Below, in pieces: positions 37,201 through 47,175 of a stretch of 64,000 nucleotides of DNA (the first letter of the stretch is position 1; every line of letters begins with the position of its first letter). The notes beneath the pieces were generated by a model. The model was given only the letters and a program-made list of their open reading frames with translations, was not told the DNA's origin and did not search any database. Source of the stretch: Apus apus (lineage: Eukaryota > Chordata > Aves > Apodiformes > Apodidae). The DNA lies in contig NC_067284.1 in the NCBI RefSeq assembly GCF_020740795.1, positions 96,401,440 through 96,465,439 on the forward strand. The letters are read 5' to 3'. The position numbers and the translations under genes were made by a program.

Positions 37201-38732
37201 CTTGAACAATGAGAAAGATGACAAAAGGGTAGGTTGTAGAGTGAGAGAGGTTGCTTGAGATATTTGGAGTTGTGGGACAATCCTTTTTTTCCCCCAGTAG
37301 TTAAACCATTTTCATCAAATGGGAAAAACTGACTTGAACGAGCGTTTGGCTTTGTTTATTCTGTGGAAGCTTATTGCAGGCCCACAGACTCAATCTGTCA
37401 AAACACATGGTCCTGGGCATAAAAAAAGGCAGCATAAAAGTGTTGGGTTTTTTGTTTTGTTTTTCAATGATAAGGAAAAAGGTCTAATTTACATAGTTCA
37501 AGGAATTAAGGTAGGAAATACAAATGTCCTGCCTCTGATGTGGATTTACATACATTCATTGCTTGTTACCTACTGTCAAAAGGGACCTTATTCTGAGAAG
37601 CATGCTGAAAAAGTGTTTCTTTGTCTGACACACACACACGAGCCGGCTCACTTGTTTTTGTGCAAAGAAGCAAACAGCAGTTTCCACATCTATAGGTGTT
37701 GCTTTCCAGAGAATCAGTATTATGTCATACCATTCTGTAAGACTCAGAACAATAATTGTAATATCTTTTGGCCATAGTAACATGTTGTACTTAAAATAGA
37801 CCCTCACTCTGCAGATATAAAACAAATTTACAGGCTTGCCAGCCTTGCTTAGCTTTTTTTTTTTTTCTTTATTTTGTCAGCCCTGGGACTCTCTTATTTT
37901 CGCCTCTGGCTGTCCCTACACTTTTGGACTTGTTCCTCTAACAGGTTATCTCCTAACCTTATTAACAAACACTTTTATTAAGGGTAGCTCTGTGCAGCAG
38001 TGTGCAGCTCTGATCTGGTTGTCTTTTGGGAAGCACAGCTCTGAGGACCTTCTTCCGGGAATGGTAAACCAGGCAGTTGTTAGTTTTCAAAGCAAATATA
38101 GCCTCCAGACACAAGCATTCTTGCTTTTTTTTTTTCCCAGATAAACTAAGAAGTCTTGTGCAACCTATAGCAGTGTCTTGTAGGTGAAAAGAAATGTGCA
38201 GCTGGAGAGGTGGCAGAGGTTTTTCCAGTGGTATTTGTGTCAATAAAACATCCCAAGACTTTTTTTATAACCTTGGCAAAGCTATCATAGCCTGAATTAG
38301 TCACAGCAGCAAAGCTATCTGCTCACCAGTAGAAAATCTTCACATTACAAGGTCTTCCTATAGACCTTATGAGGTTTAACAGGAATTACTTTACCTACTA
38401 GTAAAATCTGTAGATTTTTACAGACTCTTCAGCTTGGTTTTACACTTTCCAACACATTGCAGAACCAAGGTGATCTCTTTGGGCTCCTAGGCCCTTCTCT
38501 CCCAGCTTTTTTTCCAGCTGCTGCTGTTAACTGTTCAGTCTGCACAGGTGAGTCTATGGCCTTTTGCTGAAAGGCAGCAGAAGTCAGGGAGGCTCAGGAA
38601 TATTTGTCCCTTTCAGTGTCGCTCTGAGCACACTTCCCAGGGCGAATATCTCTCTTTTTCAGCTAGTCGTTTGGTTATAATCCTGTCAAATAATTAATAA
38701 GAATGCAATTTCACAGCATACTTCACAAATGA
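31233..38732. other. Non-coding stretch, no gene recognised
   Basis: About 7.5 kb with no convincing exon. It includes an AT-rich block (33130-33230), a short T/G tract (37441-37466) and a short CA repeat (37628-37640). The longest ORF (37319-37777, 152 codons) runs across the T/G tract and lacks protein-like composition or an identifiable domain. Confidence 0.5.
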
Positions 38733-38740
38733 ACCTAGAT
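38733..38740. repeat. Left 8-bp target duplication of hAT relic
   Basis: ACCTAGAT shares CTAGA, in register, with the right flank. It differs from the nTCTAGAn pattern at one inner base. Confidence 0.4.
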
Positions 38741-38867
38741 TAGTATTTTCAATCTGTTTCAAATTTGTGGACCCCTGTAAAGTGAATCTAAGTCTAGCCA
38801 AGTAGACCTCCTTTTCTCACTTATTTTCAAGGTCTCCTAAAAGTAGACTATAAGTTGAAGACCACTG
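38741..38867. mobile_element. Short hAT-type DNA transposon relic (MITE-like)
   Basis: The 127-bp segment has degenerate terminal inverted repeats. The right end reads as CAGTGGTCTTCAAC on the minus strand and the left end as TAGTATTTTCAAT, sharing AGT and TTCAA. A GGACCCC-like block follows inside the left terminus (TTTGTGGACCCCTG). The CAGTGGTTCTCAA-type terminus is typical of hAT elements. The flanks are 8-bp near-duplications, ACCTAGAT and GTCTAGAA, which fit the nTCTAGAn target preference known for hAT-Charlie elements. No transposase is present, so it is a non-autonomous fossil. Confidence 0.5.
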
Positions 38868-38875
38868 GTCTAGAA
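38868..38875. repeat. Right 8-bp target duplication of hAT relic
   Basis: GTCTAGAA exactly fits the nTCTAGAn hAT target pattern and directly follows the terminus CCACTG. Confidence 0.45.
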
Positions 38876-40902
38876 AAAAAAATATTAAAGAATACCTCAT
38901 TTCCAGTTGAAATTTAAGCCACATTAACTCAGAGTTTCAGGACACACTCATTGTAAGATTGCAAATTCTCTGGTATATGGATCACCATTTCATTTTCTGC
39001 TAGTGCTGCATTTAGTGCATGGGTCACTGCTTTGTGAGCATTATTGCAGTATAAACAATGAATGGCACTCTTATCTGTGTGCCTTCAAGAACATCACTCT
39101 GCAAGTAAGTTTCTGATCACTGGATTTGGAATATTTGGAAATTATTACTATTAGTTGCCCAGAACCAGGGTGTGCTTCATGACGGTTTGGTAGACTAGAG
39201 GTATTAGGTAAACACTGTTATAGTTGACTGAATTTGTGTGATTGCACCCTAACTTGTACAGCTTTCATGAGGTGAGATGCCAAGACTGAAAGAAAACATG
39301 GAAGTTTCATGGAGAACAATTACAATTGTTTATTCAATTATTAGCCAGTTCTGAAATGACTCACAACACAGCTGCTTAGATTTACAGGCAGTTAACAGAT
39401 GTGTTTGTTGGCTTTTTTGTTCAAAGTGATGTAGTGGGACAGTGTCCTGGGCCAGATGTATCATAAAGTTGAGGGCTTGAGGAAATCAAACAGACTTTTG
39501 TTTCTTTCTTGGATCAGTTGCTTTGTGTGTGGCTAGGAAAAAGAGATTCTGAAGTTGATATCTACCATATCTTGAGATAACACAGTAATCTAGTAACAGC
39601 TTTGGCACTGTTGTCTCTGGGCCACTCAGAAAAATCTGGGAGCCTCTGATCTGCTATTTCCAAAGGCTCCAATTTTTTATGTGACTTTATTCGGTAACTC
39701 TTGCATCTGCAAGAATAATAGAGTGTGCTGACTGCTTGACTGGTGGAATTCTTCTTTCAAAATATTGAAAATTGTTACTTAGTCATGCCTGAGAATTATC
39801 AGGAAATTCTTTTTTGCTATATTAACATGCAAATTTAATACTTTTCATATAGATAATTGCTTTGTGACTAGAGATAGAATAACCAATATAGGCCATATCA
39901 TACACACAAGTATTTATAAGATGCTGCAATGTATTACCTTTTCTAAATGATGTGTTTTCTGATTTTAATTTTGAGTTGTTCTCCTACACAAGCCTTCTAT
40001 GCAAACCTTCTACATTAAATAGAAGGAATTAAAATCACGTATCATAACAAACCACTGACCATAACATTTTAAGGCTTCATTGTTGTGGTTTTTTATTTCA
40101 CACACATACACATTTTCTTCTTCTATTTTTCTTCCTTATTTCATTATTTCACTGAGACCTGTCTTCTGTACTCACCCCCCTTTATCTGAGGCTGAGGTAC
40201 TGCCTTTTTTCACCCTTCTATTAAAAGTGCTATGCATTCTTACTTTGCTATGTGCAACTATTAAAAATTTTTTAAAACCCTATCCATACTATAGGTAGCA
40301 AGACCTGTAAAAACTGTAAGAGATTCCCTGTAATTTTATCAAAGACAGATCTTAATTTCAGGGCTTACATGCCTCTTCTGGATAGGTACTGACCAAGGCC
40401 AATACAAATTCTGATTTGAGGGTTAACAGCCTTGTTGGTTACAACTCCAGTTAAGGCTTTGTGACTTCCTTTTCCACTGTGTGCATTCATGTAGATGTGT
40501 GCAGAATGAAACTAGGGCAGGTTTGATACATCTTTTTTCTGGTTTAATAGCATCTGATATATCACCTATCTGCAGTGGCTGAGCGTGAGTTGCTCGGTGC
40601 AATTCAAAGTTGCCTGAGGCCTGTAATAAATTATGCCTGCTCTCTGTGACCTACTTGGCTTTTGCCACTCCTAAAATTCACTAAGACATAGGAAAGTCTT
40701 TCCTCCAGATAGGTTTTTGCTACACTAGTGGCTTAGGACAGAGTGGAATGCAGCTTTGATTAGGATAGAAGTGGCTGAACAGTGGCACAGCAGTGACTGC
40801 GAATATGTGCTGCATTAGAGAGCAATACAGCAAAGGAGATTACACTCTTTTTAGCTCCCTCTTGCAATCTGCCCCTTGGGATCTTGTCCAATCCATGCCC
40901 AG

Positions 40903-40973
40903 AGAACTGCCCTTGCAAATTCCCTGCTCCAGGGCTGTTGCTCTCCGACGGCAGCAAAGCGAACTACATGGAA
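40903..40973 (+). CDS. Candidate short internal coding exon
   Basis: A CCCAG acceptor at 40902 and a GAA|GTAAGA donor at 40973/40974 bracket 71 bases. One frame is open and protein-like: after two bases it reads NCPCKFPAPGLLLSDGSKAN and three further residues. Two CpGs (TCCGACGG) and an AGCGAAC fall in this otherwise CpG-poor neighbourhood, which slightly favours constraint. The polypyrimidine tract is weak, no neighbouring exon in a compatible phase was found, and the family is not recognised. It may well be chance. Confidence 0.13.
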
Positions 40974-42587
40974 GTAAGAATCTCAGACCAGTTGTGCTTG
41001 ACAGAAATACTGCAGGGACAGGTTGGTGATCTCAGAGCACTTAGCCAAGGGCTGAATTTAGTTTATTGCTTAAAAAAAAGCATGGTTATTACTCATTACT
41101 GAGATGGTAGTTTAAAACAATTAGTCTAATTATCTTGAAGCATTGTGCTTTAAAAGGAACAGCTAAAAGTAAAGAACCGCAAGATTTTCATTTAAGTGGT
41201 AAAAGTTCTTTTAATAACCGAGATGAGCCAGAAGAAACCAGTGGTTATACGTTTGAATGAGTTTTTTTTTAAGTTGAAGTGGATTCCTATAATCAGATGA
41301 GCTCATCTGCCATCTGAGCAGCCTCTACTAGCAGTTTTGAAAAGTAACTCCTAGATGCCGCTCAAAGTGATTCTACTGTACTCTTGATTGTGTTCCTAAG
41401 ACCTCAGATTTGATCCTGCTTTTTTGTGCATGTGGACCCACCACAAAGCATGCAGCAAGCAAAACCTCTTTTATAAGGCATGATCTCGCAGTCCATAAAT
41501 TAAACACACAAACCAAAGCCCTCCTTGTAATATCTCTTAATAATTAGTTTAAGGTAAAGAGAAGCAGGTGAGTTTTGAGAAATAAGCAACTCCTACATGC
41601 CCATTAACCTGTCTGCTGTGCAAGCAACTGACCAGTGAAGACAGAACAGTTAGGATCCTGCTCCAGCCTTATTTTGAGTGTTGGGAGAAAAGGGGTAAGC
41701 ATCCTGCAGGGGATGTAATGGTTCACCCTTTCCTGGTGGCTTTGGTATGGGGAATATAGAACTAGTGACTTTCTTCCTGAGCAGAGTGACTGAAGGCTGT
41801 CCTTGTCCACAAAGTTGAATTAATCGCTCAGTTACAGCCTTATAATCTAAAATACTCCCAAGAAAATTTTATTGGGAAGAAGATGAGCATTGTAAGACTG
41901 AAATATGTTATTTGTTTGTAAGGGCGAAAATGCAAATGTTTTCAGGAATAAGCCAGCAGAAAAACTTTCTGGAGGAGAACAGACGGGAAATATAGAAGGC
42001 TATTATCTACCAAAATGCTTAAGAAAGCATAACAAAAAGGAGGTTGTGCTTAAGGTCCAAGAGTTGTAAGGAATTTGAGACCTGAGCTGACAATGTAATT
42101 GTGCTAGCTTTTGTGAATTTACCAGTGAAAACTGCAGCTGGTCTATGTGTTGTTGGGTTTTTTTATGAAGTACAGTTGCATTTGTGGAGGATGCAAGAAA
42201 TACTGCTATGTGGAAAAGCAGATTATTTCAAAGGTGTTTATACTTCTGCATGGAAACATTCCCAGACAATAAAGGAATCAAACCCTCTCCCTAGGAAGAT
42301 TAAGTTCAGTCAGTTCCTTCTCTTCACTATCTTGCTTTTTTCTTATGTTGACAGTCTCCATACTTGTAACCACTAAGCTTCATCATCTTATTCCCATTCT
42401 TTATGTGGACTACTTGTTTCCCAAGGCAAGTGGCATGCAAAGTCATCTTGTATTTAAAGTACTTCCACTTAAACTTTGTAGTCAGATTAGGAGTAAGACG
42501 TTTTTAACTTTGTAGTGTGTGATTAAAAGTTTTAGCAGCTGTTGCTGTAAAGACTTAAATATGCTTCCAACTTTTTTTTTCATACAG

Positions 42588-42641
42588 GTATCTCATCAAC
42601 TTGGAGGTAATTGAATACCTACAGGACCCAGGCATAAAGTA
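42588..42641 (+). CDS. Candidate very short terminal coding exon
   Basis: A strong acceptor (nine T then CATACAG) ends at 42587. After one base, the frame reads YLINLEVIEYLQDPGIK and stops at a TAG. The peptide composition is plausible for a protein C-terminus, but it has only 17 codons. The upstream candidate at 40903-40973 does not join it in a compatible phase. This is an acceptor-based guess and probably fortuitous. Confidence 0.12.
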
Positions 42642-44483
42642 GGTATGATAGCATTTTATTTGATGTTAATGATTTTACTGGAACATGTAATTAGTGGAAT
42701 GGTTGTGTGCTCCTTGGTATTACTCTACATGAAAGACTGTGCTCTGTTAAACAGGGGCACAGCTCTAAAAAACCCCACACTTAATAATGATATTGCTTTG
42801 CAAAGCAAATGAGTGTACCTGTGCCTGCCAATTAAATTGTATCGTGGGTGGAATAATTAATTTGGTTGCTAGGCAAGGAGCACATTGCAGCTTTTTTTTT
42901 TTTTTTTAATTTATTTAGGATGGCTGGGGAGTGCCCAATATAAGATTGAAGATTACATCCAGTTTTCCTGCCTTACACCCTTGTGCATGGCAGGGATACA
43001 ACTGCTTGTTTCTACAGATCTCCTCTCTCACCAAACAATCAAATCTGGGATGTATCATTTTCTCTTTTAAGTGTATGTGTGAGGTGTCTTAACGAGTAGT
43101 AGTTTTCTGCTATTGTAGGGACAGATTTCCCCCCCCCCAGATTCTAACTCAGAACAAATAAACTTGTGCTTCTTTTCAGATGAACACTGAAAATCACTAT
43201 CAGTCAGCACAACTGAAGTGACACAGATTTCTCTACATTTAAAAGCATTGTTTACAGTTTAGCCAAAATGAGAAAAAACATTAACTCGATGAGTGGTGCA
43301 ATTCAGTCCTGGTGACGTAAGGAAACACTATGATGTTTATCATTTGTATACGTACAAAGCTATGGTAGACTGCTTGATATAGGCAGACTTCTTAGAAAAA
43401 AGGAAAACACCAAAGGGGAAAATAACGTTAGGTTATAGATTCCCAGCTGTAGTGAGCAAAGCTCTTTCAAGTCGTATGTGAAGGCAAATCCTGACCACCT
43501 GTGTGGAAGTTACCAGCTCATCAGCAGTGTAAGTTCCTGACTGCAGGGGCAGAGGTGAGGAGCTGGTGGATGGACCTTATGTCTGATGGAAAGGCAGAGG
43601 TCCTATAAAATTGGGCTGTGAGGGCAAGTAGAAATGGATGTATGCCAAAAAGATGGAGGCAGGGGGAGCAGAGGCTTGCCTCTTGCCTCTGCACTGGAGC
43701 CCTGAGGAGGGTGACTGAACAAGGTGTTCGAGAACCCCCAGAACATGCGGTGCTCTCACCTGTGCCACATGCTCTCTGTTGCACCAGCAATACCCAAACA
43801 AAAGGTCTGCCTGCAATCTGCCCTCTTACCTGGGTTACCTTCAGAGATAGGGTTCCCATGCTTTGTCTGTGTGCTTGATTCTTCCAAAAATGGCTGGTTC
43901 TTTAGATACAGTTTTGTATTACTGTTATAAAGCTTGACCTTTAAACCTCTGTAATTCCTTCTGCAACAATGATGGTACTCTGTCAGTCAGTTGACATAAA
44001 ACTGAAGGTATTTGGTTAGTCCACTGGAATGCTATTTTTAGCATAAGTAAACAGAAACCAGTCTGGCTCATGATCAGCCCTTTGGGGAAAGTGAGGTAGA
44101 AGGATGAAGAGAGGAAGAGACTTCTCCTCTTGAAGATTTTTCCTTTTAGTCACAGCGCTGAGGAAAAACAAACTCCATATGGAACAGATCATGTAAGGCT
44201 TTTAAAACATATTTGCAGAGACTGTACAGTTTCTTAAAGGAACTTGGAATACTCTGTGGTTTGGTATTTTTGTTCTTCTATCTCCCATTTGGGGATGTGT
44301 GTGCATCTTCATTTGTTTTAATTTGGCCTGAGTTAAATTAATCAACCAATAGTTTGTTTTATTATAATCTTTGAAAGATCTATTCATAAAAGAAAACACT
44401 CCATAATTTCCCCAATGGGAAAGAGTTACAAATGCTTCTCTCCCAGTAGTTTCATTAGAGAGGCTTTTGCTGGTTTTGCTGCC

Positions 44484-44521
44484 TTTTTTTTTTTGTTTTG
44501 TTGGGTTTTTTTTTTTTTTGT
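44484..44521. repeat. T-rich/TG low-complexity tract
   Basis: Eleven T, GTTTTGTTGGG, then about fourteen T on the plus strand. The adjacent 141-codon minus-strand ORF (44202-44627) runs through it as a poly-Lys stretch and is not a gene. Confidence 0.75.
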
Positions 44522-45100
44522 TTAATTGGCATGCAAACAGAGGCCAAGCATTTATCCCCAGCACAAGGCCAGGGAGCAGTGTGCTGAGGCAAGGATGTGT
44601 GCTCCGTTGGATGCTGAATTCAGACACAGAGCAGCCATGAAGTGCAGGAGGTCATGAGCAGTGGGCTGGCTTTTTACTAGTCCCATCTGAAATTACTTGC
44701 CCTTTCCCCATTTGCTTCATCAAATGACATTGTAGAGCACCATTCCAGGACGTTAACCGTGGAGTTCACCCTTCTGTGGTCTGCTTTCCTGCCTGATAGA
44801 ACAGTGTCGGTTTGTAAGGAAGGAGGGGTGGAGCAGGACTTACCCCTTGGTGGTAACTATGCTCTAATTCTGCAATATGAACAAATGTTACATGTAAAAA
44901 ATGGCTGCAATTAAAACACTAGTTGTTTTGTTTTTTCTTTATTTTAGAAGCTAATATAGTCCTGCTTATTAAATGCAAACCCTTGATTTGAAACATGGCC
45001 AAAATTGATTCATAAACTTTTTATTATTTTAAAATTCAGCACTAGTCTGAAGCATATTCAATGTGCATTTTGGGAAAGAGCTTTGAATTGCCAGAGCTCT

Positions 45101-45102
<2 letters not shown>

Positions 45103-45131
<29 letters not shown>
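45103..45131. repeat. Uninterrupted T29 homopolymer
   Basis: Twenty-nine consecutive T on the plus strand, followed by AG. It could be the minus-strand poly-A of a retroposed sequence or a slipped polypyrimidine tract. No identifiable body lies on either side. Confidence 0.9.
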
Positions 45132-45133
<2 letters not shown>

Positions 45134-45435
45134 GATTCCAGTGAGAACAGGTAAGATGAGGGCAAACACTGAAACTTCCTGCTTTTCTGAATTACTGCTG
45201 TAATTACTTATTTTGACATCTTAAAACTGTGAGCAATTCTAACTTCCTGGATTTCCTCAAATTCCATGGGTTCTACATGGGAATGAGTAGAGAAAGAAAC
45301 TAGGTTATAGAACACAAGCAACAGAGCTTTACTGAACATGAAATAGGGAATAAGGTTTTACAGGAATCAATGATTTTGTTAGGGCACAGAAAGGTAAGGA
45401 CCACTGAACATGTACAAAGAATTTAGGTGTTATTT

Positions 45436-45790
45436 AGAATCATAGAATAATTTGGAAGGGACCTTTAAAGGTCATCTAGTCCAACCTTTCTGGAATGAGC
45501 AGGGACATCTTCAACTACATCAGGTTGCTCAGAGGCGTGTCCAACCTGACCTTGAACGTTTCCACGGATGGGGCTTCTACCACTTCAGTGGGCAACCTGT
45601 TCCAGTGCTTCACCTTTCTCATCACAAATTTCTTCCTTGTACCAAGCTTATAGCTACCCTCTTTTAGTTTAAAACCATCACCTCTTGTCCTATTGCAACA
45701 GGCCTTACTAAAAAGTCCGTTCCCATCTTTGTTATAGACCCAACCCAGGTGCAGGAATTTGCACTTGTGATCAAGCAACATAGGCTTGAT
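45436..45790 (-). mobile_element. CR1 LINE 3' segment with internal deletion
   Basis: Minus-strand CR1 copy. Its 3' UTR (plus strand AATCATAGAATAATTTGGAA and GGGACCTTTAAAGGTCATCT) lies at 45436-45510. Bases 45515-45781 still hold an 88-codon open frame encoding the ORF2 C-terminal tail. Recognisable CR1 tail motifs are RTRGDGFKLKEG (residues 31-42), HWNRLP (59-64), VVEAPSVETFK (67-77) and RLDTPLSNL (79-87). Residues 7-13 (CKFLHLG) belong to a region normally about 100 residues further upstream, just after the reverse-transcriptase core. It appears joined directly to YNKDGNGLF at residues 16-24, so a middle block has been removed at about 45740. The comparison rests on remembered family layout. 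There is no complete ORF2 and it is not mobile. Confidence 0.88.
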
Positions 45791-46389
45791 TAGTGCTGCT
45801 GGATGCAGTTAAGATAAATCACTTTCTGTCCCAAAAGCCAGACAGGTTTTGATTTCTCATTTAGGATATAGTAAAATAGGATTTCCTGGTTTAAATTTGA
45901 TCATGAAGCAGTTTCTCTCTTTGTGTGTGTTTTACATTTTATAAACATTTAGAAAGTAACTTTAAACGCACCTTGTGAAAGAAGATGGCCAGGGAGGCTG
46001 CCAGGAGGCAGGTGTAGTCTCTAAAACCTCTTTGACTTTGCTTTTTACGGGCTTTATTTCAGGGTGGACCTGCCTGCTTCACGTTTCGGCAGTTGGTACT
46101 CGTTTACAGAAGCTCTAACAGTTTAGTACCAATGCTGCGTGTAAGATCATTGAACTGAGCACCCGTGGTGGCGGAGAGGAGCCGGAGCAGCGCCCGGTGA
46201 GGCGGGAATGGGGCTCCCGCTCCCAGCCGGGCGGAGGCGGCGCCCGGGACGCGGAGGGAGGGAGGACAGGCAGGCAGGAAAGCCGAGCGCTCGCTCCCTG
46301 CCTGAAAACGGTAGCTGGTTTTTGTGTGTGTTGTGTTGTTTTTTTTTCCTTTTCCTCCCTTTTTCTTCCCGGGGCTGTAATCCGACTGC

Positions 46390-46827
46390 TCTCTTTGGCT
46401 TGGCTCCAGACAAGTCCAAATGGTTAATCTCTCTCCCCCCCTTTCACAGCCTCCGGGGGAGGAGGAGGAGATGGGGAGCGGAGTCAGCTGCAGCCTGGGG
46501 CCGGGCCGGGCCTCCCTGGGGAGGGGCTGAGGCAGCGGCTCGGCTGCGGGAGCTGCATGGAGGAGGGGAGTTTCACAGACTCCCCTGCCCGGGCGGGAGG
46601 AGGAGGAAGTTTGGAGATTAAGCCGCTGCCCGGAGCCCGAGCGCACGGAGGGAGCGGAGGTGCGGGCGCTGCGCGGGGGCACCCGGCGCTACCGCACGAG
46701 TTGCGGGGCGGGAGAAGGGGATAACCTCCCACACTCCCCGGTCCGCACTCCTGCGCCTGGATTTTAAACGGGAGGAGAAGGAGGCGTGTGAGCGAGGGCA
46801 GAGGACGCCGAGGGGCTGCTGCCGCCG
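46390..46827 (+). other. Predicted 5' leader exon (start approximate)
   Basis: The 3' boundary is the consensus donor GCCGCCG|GTGAGCGCG at 46827/46828. The transcription start is not determinable; it should lie in the island, perhaps about 46.2-46.5 kb. The leader would carry two upstream ORFs. One starts at ATG 46471, with 19 codons and a stop at 46528-46530. The other starts at ATG 46557 (GCATGGAGG context), with 55 codons and a stop at 46722-46724. Both terminate before the donor, so neither extends into the next exon. The exon therefore looks non-coding apart from these uORFs, a pattern common for genes whose start codon lies in a later exon. The gene is not identified. Confidence 0.5.
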
Positions 46828-46928
46828 GTGAGCGCGGGGGCTTTGTTCGCACGGAGCGCGCCGGGGAGGGGGCGGCGGCTCCTGGATCGGCCCGTGGAGG
46901 GGGGACGCGGCCCGGGTCGGGGGAGGGT

Positions 46929-46941
46929 GGTCGGTCGGTCA
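46929..46941. repeat. Short GGTC tandem repeat
   Basis: TCGG/GGTC units are repeated three times (TGGTCGGTCGGTCAG) in the first intron side of the island. Confidence 0.6.
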
Positions 46942-47158
46942 GGTACCCTGTGCCCTGCAGCCCCCTGAAACCACCCGGGCGGGGCGCGGCGGCCCCAGCT
47001 CCCGGCCCCGGGGGGCTCTACCGGGGAGCGGGTGCGTTGTGTCCGCAGCCTTTGTGGCAGCCCTGCCGCCCCGCTCCCTGCCCCGCTCCCCGCCGGGGGC
47101 CGCTGGCGGCAGCGGGGACCCTGCGCCGGGCTCTCCTCAGGGCTCCGGCAGCCACCGG

Positions 47159-47175
47159 CTGCTGCTGCTGCTGCT
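47159..47175. repeat. (CTG/GCT)5 trinucleotide run
   Basis: CTGCTGCTGCTGCTG lies inside the CpG island, downstream of the predicted donor and hence likely intronic. Short and possibly polymorphic. Confidence 0.7.

Larger units (their letters stand above)
38876..45102. other. Non-coding stretch with two weak exon-like signals
   Basis: Mostly AT-rich, gene-free sequence. Two short splice-bounded segments (40903-40973 and 42588-42641) are listed separately at low confidence. It also contains a ten-C run (43129-43138) and a T/G tract (44484-44521). The ORFs near 43.5-43.9 kb overlap in both strands and have no recognisable domain. Confidence 0.45.

Noticed and set aside
37319..37777. 152-codon plus-strand ORF
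   Set aside because: It crosses a T/G low-complexity tract, lacks splice context and a recognisable family, and is near the upper range expected by chance in 64 kb.
44202..44627. 141-codon minus-strand ORF
   Set aside because: It is prolonged by a poly-Lys translation of the T-rich tract; no domain.
45434..45790. 88-codon minus-strand ORF as a host gene
   Set aside because: Its motifs are those of the CR1 ORF2 C-terminus, so it is transposon sequence.
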